64,000 nucleotides of DNA from Bacteroidota bacterium (lineage in GTDB: Bacteria > Bacteroidota > Bacteroidia > Chitinophagales > BACL12): positions 434,001 to 498,000 of the forward strand of contig JADJIS010000002.1 in assembly GCA_016706865.1 (NCBI GenBank). The letters are read 5' to 3'. The stretch's first letter is position 1, and each line of letters opens with the position of its first letter. A program made the translations under genes and the position numbers. The notes beneath the pieces were generated by a model. It was not told where the DNA came from, made no database searches, and saw only the letters and a program-made list of their open reading frames with translations. Shown here piece after piece: positions 25,645-33,502 of the stretch.

Positions 25645-26685
25645 TTATTTATTTGCCAATTGCCCGCATGCAGCATCTATATCCTTGCCTCTGCTTCTGC
25701 GAACTACGGCTACTACTTTATGCTGCTCTAAATAACTAATAAATCGTTCTCTTTGTTCCTCCTTCGATTTGTGAAAATCAGCTTCCCGAATGGCGTTGTA
25801 TTCGATAATATTTACTTTAGCGGGAACTCTTGCACATAAAGAAACTAAATTTTTTGCATCCTCCATACTTTCATTAATGCCGTCGAATAAAATATATTCG
25901 AAAGTTATGGAATTGCCGGTTTTTTCATAAAAATAATTTAATGCTTCCACCAGATCATTTAAATTATTTGCATCATTTATCGGCATTAATTTGCTTCGTT
26001 TAATATCATCTGCGGCATGAAGAGATAATGCAAGATTAAATTTAACATCATCATCACCCAATTTTTTTATCATTTTTGCCAGCCCGGCGGTGGAGACCGT
26101 AATTCGTTTTGCAGAAATATTTAATCCTTCCTCGGAAGTAATTTTATCTATTGCTTCCAAAACATTTTTATAATTGAGTAATGGTTCACCCATTCCCATA
26201 AATACAATATTACTTAATGGCTGTTCGTGTTCTTTAAGGGCAATTTTATTTAATAAAACAACCTGATCGTATATTTCGTGTGGTTGCAAATTGCGTTTGG
26301 TTTTAATAAATCCTGTTGCACAAAAAGTACAACCGAGATTACATCCAACCTGACTCGAAACGCAAGCAGTCATTCTGTGTTTTGTTGGGATCAAAACTCC
26401 TTCCACAAAATGCCCGTCATGCAATTTAAAACGACATTTAACAGTTCCATCACTACTTTTTTGTTCCATGTCGATCTGGAGCGGAAGTATTTCAAATTCT
26501 TCTTCCAACTTTCCTCTAAGTTCCTTGGAAAGGTTGCTCATTTCCTCAAAACTCACGGCACTTTTCTTCCACAACCATTCATGTATTTGATTGGCTCTGA
26601 ACTTTTTATCTCCCAAAGCAATGATCTTTTCCGTTAAATCCTCCAGACTGAGATCACGTATTGCTATTTTCTGCTTTTCCTGCAT
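25645..26685 (-). CDS. rlmN: Dual-specificity 23S rRNA/tRNA adenine-C2 methyltransferase
   Basis: Radical SAM methyltransferase that methylates C2 of A2503 in 23S rRNA and of A37 in some tRNAs. The cluster cysteines are C115, C119 and C122 (GCNLGCTFCATGF). The two catalytic cysteines of the family match C108 (ACVSSQ) or a nearby residue and C340 (DAACGQLANK). The S-adenosylmethionine region FMGMGEPLLNY is present. The length of 346 aa is normal. A perfect -7 element lies five bases before the ATG. RlmN is favoured over Cfr because the sequence is housekeeping-like and single. Confidence 0.96.
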   Translation of the reverse strand: MQEKQKIAIRDLSLEDLTEKIIALGDKKFRANQIHEWLWKKSAVSFEEMSNLSKELRGKLEEEFEILPLQIDMEQKSSDGTVKCRFKLHDGHFVEGVLIPTKHRMTACVSSQVGCNLGCTFCATGFIKTKRNLQPHEIYDQVVLLNKIALKEHEQPLSNIVFMGMGEPLLNYKNVLEAIDKITSEEGLNISAKRITVSTAGLAKMIKKLGDDDVKFNLALSLHAADDIKRSKLMPINDANNLNDLVEALNYFYEKTGNSITFEYILFDGINESMEDAKNLVSLCARVPAKVNIIEYNAIREADFHKSKEEQRERFISYLEQHKVVAVVRRSRGKDIDAACGQLANK

Positions 26686-26690
26686 TTAAG

Positions 26691-26698
26691 CAAAGATA
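26691..26698 (-). promoter_or_regulatory. -7 element abutting rlmN start
   Basis: Minus-strand TATCTTTG (exact consensus) with only CTTAA between it and the ATG at 26685. Confidence 0.5.
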
Positions 26699-26810
26699 AC
26701 CCTTTAATTGCGTGTGACTGTGCAATTCCGCTTTCTAGCGCTCATGAAATTATTTTGAAATATCATACATTAGTTGGAACTTCATGCTCCAAAACAAACC
26801 GGCTGGAGGA

Positions 26811-27845
26811 ATGAATAAACTTTTTACACTGCTATTTACATGTATTTTATCGTTGTCGGTACACGCACAAGACATTCATTTTTCTCAGTTTTATGCGTCA
26901 CCGTTAACCCTGAATCCGGGGTTAACGGGAGCATTTAACGGGAATATCCGCGGAATCGTAAATTATAGAAACCAATGGAATTCTTTTGCGCCTTTTAACA
27001 CTTTTGCGGCTTCAGTGGATGTGAATTTCGGTCAGAGTTTTTTGAAGCACGACCTTATGGGTTTCGGATTAAGCGCATTTTCCGACGTGGCAGGTGATAC
27101 AAAATATTCGAGTACTCAGGTTAATATGACCTTTTGTTACATAAAAACTTTAGGCAATAAATATCATCCCAGTTTTTTGTCGGCGGGATTTCAAGGTGGA
27201 TATGCGCAAAAAAGTGTGAATTATCTTGCAATGACTTTCGCAAACCAATTTGACGGGGTTTATTACGATCCAACTTTAGGAACGGGGGAATCCATTGGTT
27301 TTGATACACGTGGTTATCTCGACCTTTCTGCAGGTTTGATGTGGTATTTAGTTCCTAAGGAAGATAAATTCAGTATGTATCTGGGTGGATCTGTTTACCA
27401 TGTTAATGAACCCAACCAATCTATTGGTGCCGAGGATGATAAATTATATATGAAGTATTCCGGTCATGCCGGTGCCCAAATTCCAGTGGGAAAAATGACT
27501 TCGGTGGTGCCCGCTTTTATGATGAATGTTCAAGGACCTTATACCGAATATTTTGGGGGAGCAAATCTTAAATTTTATTTGGAAGGAATGGAGTGGAGTT
27601 CAACCGCAATATCATTCGGAGTTTGGCAAAGGGTTGTGGGTGATGTGGAAGCTGCTACAAAAGCCGAAGCAACTATACTTGCAGCGCGATTGGATTATGA
27701 TAAAATTAGTTTAGGTGTGAGTTATGATGTAAATATTTCTTCTCTTGCAGAGGCAAGCAAAAATAATGGCGGTCCTGAAATTTCGCTTTCTTATATTACA
27801 GGTTTACCTCATCGGGAAAGAAGAATACCTTGCCCCAAGTTTTAA
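26811..27845 (+). CDS. PorP/SprF family type IX secretion membrane protein
   Basis: Outer-membrane barrel of the PorP/SprF family, whose members help anchor or export T9SS cargo such as adhesins. Signal peptide MNKLFTLLFTCILSLSVHAQ, then the family-typical DIHFSQFYASPLTLNPGLTG and IVNYRNQWNSF. The start at ATG 26811 is chosen for the signal peptide; a longer in-frame ATG at 26784 is less likely. The C-terminus has lost the usual barrel-final Phe arrangement only slightly (RRIPCPKF). The large gliding-adhesin gene often next to sprF is absent; the neighbour is a MORN-like protein. Confidence 0.92.
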   Translation: MNKLFTLLFTCILSLSVHAQDIHFSQFYASPLTLNPGLTGAFNGNIRGIVNYRNQWNSFAPFNTFAASVDVNFGQSFLKHDLMGFGLSAFSDVAGDTKYSSTQVNMTFCYIKTLGNKYHPSFLSAGFQGGYAQKSVNYLAMTFANQFDGVYYDPTLGTGESIGFDTRGYLDLSAGLMWYLVPKEDKFSMYLGGSVYHVNEPNQSIGAEDDKLYMKYSGHAGAQIPVGKMTSVVPAFMMNVQGPYTEYFGGANLKFYLEGMEWSSTAISFGVWQRVVGDVEAATKAEATILAARLDYDKISLGVSYDVNISSLAEASKNNGGPEISLSYITGLPHRERRIPCPKF

Positions 27846-27942
27846 TAAAAAGAATTGTATCCTAAAGGATTGGGATATATATTTTCTCTATAAAAATCGA
27901 ACTATTTTATTGTTTTGGCATTTATATTAAGTGCACTTGCGT

Positions 27943-28605
27943 ATGTTAAAATACTGTTTTATAATCGGATTATTTTTTTCTGCATTTATTGCACGGAGTC
28001 AAAATACTGCCCCAGTTTCACCAATAAGTAAATTGAATGCCGGTGAAATTTCGAATCTGGAGTTTAGTGTTTATAACGGAGATACAGTATATAAAAAATA
28101 CACAAAAAAATTGCAGGTAATAGAACAAAATGATACTATTGTTTACGTTGAGATATTTGATGTTAATCGATATTGGTATCTGGAAAGATATCTTTTAAAA
28201 AACGGAAAAAGAATTAAAAGCGGCTGGCAACAGGAATTTAATATTGGAGGATTTAATACCTTCGACCGTTTTTGTTCTGAAGAAACCGGCAATTGTAATA
28301 AGGTTAATTCTTATACCTATTATCCCAATGGAAATATAATTGCCATTGTAAAAACGGTAAAAAATAAAAAAGAAGGTTTGAGTTCATTTTATCACAATAA
28401 CGGACAATTAAAAAACACCATCGAATTTAAGAACGATAAACTTTGGAATGTAGTTGCCTACTTCGACCAAAATGGAAATATTTTGGATCCGGGTAATTTT
28501 TGTGATGGTAATGGTCAGGTGAACGTATATTCCGTAACAGGGAAGTTGATAAAGATCAAAACGTATAAGAATGGGAGGGAGAGATTATTTAAGATTCGAA
28601 GGTAG
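27943..28605 (+). CDS. Exported MORN-like repeat protein (YwqK-type)
   Basis: Signal peptide (MLKYCFIIGLFFSAFIARSQ) followed by strand repeats of the MORN-variant kind: YYPNGNIIAIVKTVKNKKEG, FYHNNGQLKNTIEFKNDK, YFDQNGNILDPG, YSVTGKLIKIKTYKNG. Databases often call such proteins YwqK antitoxins, but this one is exported and I see no toxin. Start at ATG 27943; the ORF itself extends to GTG 27931. The last codons (KIRR and stop) already lie in the GATTCGAAGGTAGAA heptamer run, so the C-terminus may have been remade by that repeat. It follows the PorP/SprF gene by 97 bp. Confidence 0.75.
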   Translation: MLKYCFIIGLFFSAFIARSQNTAPVSPISKLNAGEISNLEFSVYNGDTVYKKYTKKLQVIEQNDTIVYVEIFDVNRYWYLERYLLKNGKRIKSGWQQEFNIGGFNTFDRFCSEETGNCNKVNSYTYYPNGNIIAIVKTVKNKKEGLSSFYHNNGQLKNTIEFKNDKLWNVVAYFDQNGNILDPGNFCDGNGQVNVYSVTGKLIKIKTYKNGRERLFKIRR

Positions 28606-28735
28606 AAGTAATGGAAGATTCGAAGGTAGAAGATTCGAAGAATCGAAGGGAAGGTTCTAAGGAGCATCCTTCGCTAAAGCTACGAATGCTGAGAAAGGAA
28701 GGAAGGTTGGTAAGGTTGAAAAAAGGTTTTAGGTC
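28589..28735. repeat. 7-bp words (GATTCGAAGGTAGAA type) with inserted palindrome
   Basis: Runs from inside the last codons of the preceding gene. It holds repeated GATTCGA and AGGTAGA words, then an imperfect palindrome at 28661-28688 (AGCATCC...GAATGCT around CGCTAAAGCTACG), then GGAAGGAAGGTTGGTAAGG. The whole is the reverse complement in block order of 15962-16055, which lacks the palindrome. Confidence 0.75.
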
Positions 28736-28744
28736 TTATGCCGT

Positions 28745-28779
28745 TAGTGAGACCCTCGCTGGGAGCGAGAGCCTCACTA
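28745..28779 (-). repeat. Interspersed hairpin, family A copy 2
   Basis: Read on the minus strand: TAGTGAG-GCT-CTCGCT, loop CCC, AGCGAG-GGT-CTCACTA. Same outer stem and GCT/GGT segment as copies 1 and 3. Confidence 0.85.
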
Positions 28780-28819
28780 TCATTTGAAGAAATTTTTGCA
28801 ATTCTATCGTTTATTCATT

Positions 28820-28888
28820 GTCATGCCCTATTTCCCATGTCCTATGTCCCGTCATGTGTCCTTATCCTGTGTCCTATGTCCTATATAA
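28820..28888. repeat. 7-bp words TCCTATG
   Basis: Words such as CCTATGT, CCTGTGT, CCTATGT in phase of seven, ending where the family B hairpin begins. The reverse complement, GGACATA, is the word of arrays at 51135 and 52570. Confidence 0.75.
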
Positions 28889-28892
28889 CTAC

Positions 28893-28939
28893 CACGGACT
28901 AAAGTCCGTTGTTACAAGATGGACCGTCCTTTCAGGACT
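28893..28939 (-). repeat. Interspersed double-hairpin element, family B copy 2
   Basis: Reverse complement of 13719-13765 with both hairpins intact and one linker substitution. The flanking AAAAGGATAAA and GGCGGATTT blocks are also shared, so the repeated unit is longer than the hairpins. Confidence 0.85.
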
Positions 28940-29039
28940 TTTGATTATTTACAGATTGAAAATTCATATCCAATTTTATAATTATATCCTACCAAATTTA
29001 TCCTTTTTAAATCCGCCCGATCCAACGAAATTTTAAAAT

Positions 29040-29158
29040 CCCACCTTTTGTTTTCCTGATACCTGATACTTGATACCCGCTACAATTTTGTCCTATGTCC
29101 CTTTTCCCATGTCCTACGTCAAGTCATATGTCCTATGTCATATGTCCTGTGTCCTAAA
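29040..29158. repeat. Heptamer words ATCAGGT and TCCTATG with CCACCTTTTGTTTTCCTG block
   Basis: CCACCTTTTGTTTTCCTGAT is the reverse complement of the GGAAAACAAACGGTGGGA block in the 51205-51860 array. After it come CTGATAC/TTGATAC words and then TCCTATG words up to and including the stop codon of the minus-strand metallopeptidase gene. Confidence 0.75.
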
Positions 29159-29921
29159 AAATGCATTGATCCCCATGCTTCCTCAACCAGCTTTCTGCTA
29201 ATTCATAACCCGGCATTGCGCGTTCCACTTGTTTCCAGAAACGATGGCTGTGGTTGTGTTCTACGAGGTGGGCGAGTTCGTGAATTAAGATGTAATCAAT
29301 TACTTCGGGAGGCGCGAATAATAAACGAATGGAGATATTAATATTTCCATCCCAGGAACAACTTCCCCAATTGGTAATACTATCGCGAAGCGTCAATTTT
29401 TTTATGGGTTTTTGAAAGTGCAGATCATTTAATATTTGTACGCGTTGTGCTATGGCAGGTTGAAAATGATTGCCAATTAATCTGCCAACCAAATATGTTT
29501 TGTGTTTTTGTTCTTGTGTGGGAGACATGCCTTCGGAGAGTAATAACATGATGATATTATTTTTTAATTCGCCATTGCTTGCATTTTTTTTCTTAGTGTA
29601 ATTTATGCGGATTAAAAATTCTTGTCCCATTACTTTTAAAATATCACCATCATGATACTTGCGATATAAGGGTGGTTTTTTGTGTAATTCGTGTTTCGCG
29701 ATATATTTTTTTGCCCAGTCGAGCAATTGCATTTCCTGGTCTAATTTTTCCGTATCATTAAGGTATTTTGATAAACGGATATGTATGCCTTTATTCCCAA
29801 TACTCGCCCTGCAATCGTTGCGCATTTCGTGATAAACAAAAACCCGAAATTCTTTTTCTCCAACAAGGATGATCTCCTGTTTGAAGAGAATGGATTTTTT
29901 ATTTTTTAGAAGAAGAGGCAT
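29154..29921 (-). CDS. YgjP-like (DUF45) zinc metallopeptidase
   Basis: Cytoplasmic protein with the HELAHLVEHNHSHRFW motif: HExxH plus the downstream His that coordinates zinc in the SprT/M48-related YgjP family, preceded by GSCSWDGNINISIRLLFAPP, the usual YgjP block. Substrates of the family are unknown. I start at ATG 29921 (255 aa, MPLLLKNKKSILFKQ); the longer frame begins in repeat-like DNA. The stop codon TAG is formed by the first word of the adjacent heptamer array. Stands alone. Confidence 0.87.
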   Translation of the reverse strand: MPLLLKNKKSILFKQEIILVGEKEFRVFVYHEMRNDCRASIGNKGIHIRLSKYLNDTEKLDQEMQLLDWAKKYIAKHELHKKPPLYRKYHDGDILKVMGQEFLIRINYTKKKNASNGELKNNIIMLLLSEGMSPTQEQKHKTYLVGRLIGNHFQPAIAQRVQILNDLHFQKPIKKLTLRDSITNWGSCSWDGNINISIRLLFAPPEVIDYILIHELAHLVEHNHSHRFWKQVERAMPGYELAESWLRKHGDQCIF

Positions 29922-29959
29922 AATAGAAAAAGCGCGTTTAATAAAAAGTAAAAAAAAGA

Positions 29960-29998
29960 GGCCACGAAGGCTCAAAGGGCGCAAAGTTTCGCGAAGGA
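29960..29998. repeat. GCCACGAAGGCTCAAAGG element
   Basis: GCCACGAAGGCTCAAAGGGC followed by GCAAAGTTTCGCGAAGG: short 9-11 bp internal words and a GCAAAGTTTCGC-type inverted repeat. It resembles intergenic elements I know from other Bacteroidota; I cannot verify the copy number. Confidence 0.5.
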
Positions 29999-30106
29999 AA
30001 AATGGATGGTGTATTTTTATTTATATACTGAATTAACACTTTTATTTTTTATTAAAGAAAATTTTTGTTATCTGAAATTTGCCTTAAGTTTAATTCTTTT
30101 TGCCAC

Positions 30107-30192
30107 TAAGTCACGCAGGCTTCACAAAACAAAGCTTAGTGAATGCTTAGTGTCCCTGTCTGCCGGCAGGCAGATTAGCGCGTTGGTGACCC
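30107..30192. repeat. GCCACTAAGTCACGCAGG element with GC palindrome (family D)
   Basis: GCCACTAAGTCACGCAGGCT, later GCTTAGTGAATGCTTAGTGT, then the palindrome CTGTCTGCCGGCAGGCAG and GCGCGTTGGTGACC. The beginning and end pair partly (AGTCAC with GTGAC). Nothing codes in 29922-30222; the rest is A+T-rich. Confidence 0.55.
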
Positions 30193-30222
30193 ATTTATTT
30201 TAGTATTTTGATGAGTTAGTTT

Positions 30223-30909
30223 TTAATAACTCTCATACTTTTTTAACTCCGATTGAATCTCGTTTAATTTTTTTTGTTGAGAAGCAATTTCTTCCTTTTT
30301 AGCTTCCTGATTTTTTGCGTTGGTTTCTAATTCTGATTTTGCTTTTTTAATGGATTCTTCCCATTCTGTTATTTGGTCGTTTAATTGTTTGTTCTTTTTT
30401 TCCAAGGATGTTTGTTCATCATTTCTTTGTTCCAATATTTTTTGTTCAGCAGTTACCGTTTCCTGAATTGCGATCTTTTCGAGACGATAAACAAATTTTT
30501 GCATCAATGTTTCGCATGCTTTTACTTTATCGGGATTTGTTGTGGAAGAAACAAAAGCTCCGTTCACTTCAAAAAAACCTGTAACAATTAATTCGTCTTT
30601 TTCGGTAGTGAATAAAAAATAAATATTGGAGGGATTTTCACTCAAGGTTGGAGCGGTAATATTGGTGGCCTTAAATTCATGTTTACCCGTTTCATCCACT
30701 TCCACTTTTTTCTGAATATCGTTTATCCATATTTTTAAGGCTTTAACTACATCCTTTTCACTTCTGTCGCCAAGGCTTACAGAATAACCACTTCTCTCCC
30801 CCATACTTAAAGGGGATACAACTTCTTTTACTTCTACCGTTTTTTGGGCAAAAACAGAGGTAACTGTTGTTAATAAAAGGAATAAGGCAGAAAATTGTAA
30901 ATATTTCAT
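30223..30909 (-). CDS. Exported protein with C-terminal coiled coil, function unknown
   Basis: Signal peptide MKYLQFSALFLLLTTVTSVFAQ, a 120-residue globular part with no family I recognise (EVKEVVSPLSMGERSGYSVS; NIYFLFTTEKDELIVTGFFE), then a long charged helix from about residue 148 to 228 (KKNKQLNDQITEWEESIKKA and on), predicted to form a coiled coil. The short globular domain with a trailing coiled coil suggests a periplasmic oligomer or linker. It stands alone between a repeat region and a divergent barrel gene. Confidence 0.75.
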   Translation of the reverse strand: MKYLQFSALFLLLTTVTSVFAQKTVEVKEVVSPLSMGERSGYSVSLGDRSEKDVVKALKIWINDIQKKVEVDETGKHEFKATNITAPTLSENPSNIYFLFTTEKDELIVTGFFEVNGAFVSSTTNPDKVKACETLMQKFVYRLEKIAIQETVTAEQKILEQRNDEQTSLEKKNKQLNDQITEWEESIKKAKSELETNAKNQEAKKEEIASQQKKLNEIQSELKKYESY

Positions 30910-31140
30910 AATGGTTCTTTTTAAAGGGTTAAAAAAATTTCAACTTTTGTTTCAAATACTATACCTACTATAGTTTTAGAATAATTATGCTCAAAATTAA
31001 TCAGTATTAAACAAATAAAAAGTCCTTATCTCCCAAAATAAAAACGGGCAAAAGTGGCTCAGGCTTGTAATTTATAGTTCAGTTGCAGCAAGGTTATGGT
31101 GCAATGTGAATAAAAAAATGCACTCATTCAGATATATTTC

Positions 31141-31148
31141 TATTTTTG
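31141..31148 (+). promoter_or_regulatory. -7 element for the DUF5723 gene
   Basis: TATTTTTG, exact consensus, 18 bp before ATG 31167, the same spacing as at 11851 and 47452. Confidence 0.6.
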
Positions 31149-31166
31149 GATTAGAATAGAAATAGT

Positions 31167-32555
31167 ATGAGAAAAAATTTACTTTTCGTTTGTCTGCTGA
31201 TCTCCATTGGCGCCAGTGCATTTGCACAGGTGGAAGGCTCTTCTTTTAGTGCTACGGGTAGGGGCGGAACTGCAACTTCCTTTGTAACCGACTATCAGGC
31301 GATTGGAATTAATCCCGCCAATTTGGGTTTCGACACCGATTTTCATATTGCTTTGGGAATTGGGGAGTTCGGATATGGATTTTACTCAGGTGCTCTGGCT
31401 AAAGACGATGTGCGGAATATTCTTTTTAATAATGAGGATACTATTGGAGTTGCCGAACAGGAATTTCTGGCAAGAGAATTTTTAAATGAAGGATTTACCA
31501 TCAATGTTGATATTATGCCAGTTGGGGTGAGTTTCGAAATTCCCAAATTCGGAACTATCGGATTGAGTATAAAAGCAAATGTTGCTTACAGAACACAATT
31601 TGGTGGAGAGGCAGCAAATATTATTTTTGAGGGATATAATTACGAGGAATATTTTGATACTATCATTTTTGATGGTGAAACTATTTATGGTGTTGCCTAC
31701 GAACCTTTGAGTTTATCGGAGTTATTTGAAGATACAGAATTGATGTTAAATGTAAATTCTGAATTTAATCTCGCTTATGGAAGAAAAATTTTGGGTGATG
31801 ATGAAAAGTTTGCATTATATGGAGGTGCCGGAGTTAAATTTATTTTAGGATTCGCATATCTCGATATTTCATCGGAAGGGGGAAATTTAAATGGAGTAAG
31901 TGCTTTGGGATTGGATATTTTGGATGTGGAAGATCTAAATACTCCGTTTCCAATTACGAGTTCTGCTGCAGAACCTGTAGGAAAAGGTGTGGGATTTGAT
32001 CTTGGATTAAGTGCAAAAGTTGCAAAAACTTTAACGCTGGGACTCGCAATTACCGATATCGGAAAAATGACCTACGATGCAAACGTGTTACAAGTAAATG
32101 ATTTTGTTTTGGATACCGTTGCTTTCAGCGGAGTAAATACAACAGACCCAATTGAATTAATTAGTCAGATTTTTGAGGAAGAAAACCTAATTGAATATTC
32201 AGGTTTGTCGGAATTTGAAGTGAGTTTACCCACTAAAGTGCGTTTAGGTGGATCACTGCAAGTGAGTGATATTTTTAATGTTGGAATTGATGCGATATTT
32301 CCCGTAAATACCGTAGCCGGTTCTTTAGCTTCACCGGTTTTGGGTGTGGGGGGAGAGGTAAAAATGTTTAAAGTGCTAAAATTATCGGCAGGATTATCAA
32401 CCGGTGGTGGGTACAACTATAATATTCCTGCAGGCATAGGTTTGGATCTCAAATTCTGGGAACTTGGAGTTGCAACACGCGATGTAATGACCTGGTTCGG
32501 CGAAGCAAGTCCCACAGTTTCTTTTGCTGCTGGATTTCTTCGTTTTAAGATCTGA
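31167..32555 (+). CDS. DUF5723-like outer-membrane beta-barrel protein
   Basis: Signal peptide (KNLLFVCLLISIGASAFAQ) followed by alternating amphipathic strands and the N-terminal signature SATGRGGTATSFVTDYQAIGINPANLGF, which is typical of DUF5723 proteins distantly related to FadL/PorV-like barrels. Recurrent GVG, LGLAITDIGKMTY and LSAGLSTGGGYNYNIPAGIG blocks are barrel strands and turns. The C-terminus ends in SFAAGFLRFKI. Length is 462 aa. Function unknown; an outer-membrane transport or T9SS accessory role is conceivable. Its stop codon directly abuts the stop of the convergent VanX-like gene, with no base between. Confidence 0.85.
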   Translation: MRKNLLFVCLLISIGASAFAQVEGSSFSATGRGGTATSFVTDYQAIGINPANLGFDTDFHIALGIGEFGYGFYSGALAKDDVRNILFNNEDTIGVAEQEFLAREFLNEGFTINVDIMPVGVSFEIPKFGTIGLSIKANVAYRTQFGGEAANIIFEGYNYEEYFDTIIFDGETIYGVAYEPLSLSELFEDTELMLNVNSEFNLAYGRKILGDDEKFALYGGAGVKFILGFAYLDISSEGGNLNGVSALGLDILDVEDLNTPFPITSSAAEPVGKGVGFDLGLSAKVAKTLTLGLAITDIGKMTYDANVLQVNDFVLDTVAFSGVNTTDPIELISQIFEEENLIEYSGLSEFEVSLPTKVRLGGSLQVSDIFNVGIDAIFPVNTVAGSLASPVLGVGGEVKMFKVLKLSAGLSTGGGYNYNIPAGIGLDLKFWELGVATRDVMTWFGEASPTVSFAAGFLRFKI

Positions 32556-33278
32556 TCATTCCAAAATTGTATATAAAACTTTTGCTTGTTCACGCGAACA
32601 GGAATTATAATGCCACCACTCAGAAGGCAGCTGAACAAATCCTGCTTTCACCATAACCTCACGCAATATTTTTCTGTTTTGTATTTGTAATTCGCTAAGT
32701 GTTCCGTTTGCTAATAAAATATTTTCCAATTGTGGTTCCGCAGCCTCACCAAAAAAATCGTAGGGTGTTCCCATGTCCAGTGCTACACCATTTTTGGTTG
32801 CCACAGTAATATCAACTGCAGCTCCATAATTATGTAAAGATCCATTTTTCGGATTGGAAACATATTTACTTTTTTCGGGATAGTTTTCCTGCACAATATC
32901 CCACATTTTTTGTTGCACACTTACCGGCCTTGTTGCATCGTAAATAATAAATGTGAGTGTGCTGTCTTTATCAATTAAATATTGATATGCTTTTTGTAAT
33001 TTAATTAATACATCAGGTTGCAAATAAGCATTTTCCAGTTCGCCGTAAACATCTGTATTTAAAAAATTATCGGTGGATGAATATTTAAGTTCAACTAAAA
33101 TACCGGGTTCTTTTTCCTGAACATTTATTAATCCGGCAGAGATCATTTGTTGTTCGAGAGGGGAAATGGATTTTGTTTCGCTCACTTCTTTTACTTCAAT
33201 ATCCTTTGGTTTGTCTTTGTTTTGAGAAGAACAACCTACGGTGAAGAATAATAAGATACTGATACAATTCCATTTCAT
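32556..33278 (-). CDS. VanX-like D-alanyl-D-alanine dipeptidase lipoprotein (M15D)
   Basis: Zinc dipeptidase that should hydrolyse D-Ala-D-Ala. The family ligands are present: H149 and D156 in SLHNYGAAVDITV, catalytic E220 and H223 in SEWWHY, and the substrate Arg R117 in YDATRPVS. The lipoprotein signal ends at C16 (FFTVGC), so it acts in the periplasm, unlike cytoplasmic VanX of resistance operons. With no vanH, vanA or vanRS here, the role is probably peptidoglycan fragment recycling or D-Ala recovery, not glycopeptide resistance. Fits with the D-amino-acid genes at 57-62 kb. Confidence 0.9.
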   Translation of the reverse strand: MKWNCISILLFFTVGCSSQNKDKPKDIEVKEVSETKSISPLEQQMISAGLINVQEKEPGILVELKYSSTDNFLNTDVYGELENAYLQPDVLIKLQKAYQYLIDKDSTLTFIIYDATRPVSVQQKMWDIVQENYPEKSKYVSNPKNGSLHNYGAAVDITVATKNGVALDMGTPYDFFGEAAEPQLENILLANGTLSELQIQNRKILREVMVKAGFVQLPSEWWHYNSCSREQAKVLYTILE

Positions 33279-33502
33279 GAGGCTAAGGTAAATAAAAAGA
33301 GATTATTTCCACTTGATTTCCGCTTCCGGTTTTAATCACGGTGTATTTATCGCAACGGAATATTCACCAACAGATAAATTTGAAATATCAAAATTTTACA
33401 ATGAAATATCAACTATAAATTTTTGCTTAATTTAATCACAAATTATTAAAATAAATTAACCGTATTCGGAATCAATACTTTTTTGTAATTTTCTACTAAA
33501 TT

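Noticed and set aside
27943..28605. YwqK antitoxin of a toxin-antitoxin pair
   Set aside because: The protein has a signal peptide and MORN-like repeats, and no toxin candidate is nearby.
32556..33278. Vancomycin resistance gene cluster
   Set aside because: Only the VanX-like dipeptidase is present, and it is a lipoprotein; vanH, a ligase and vanRS are missing.
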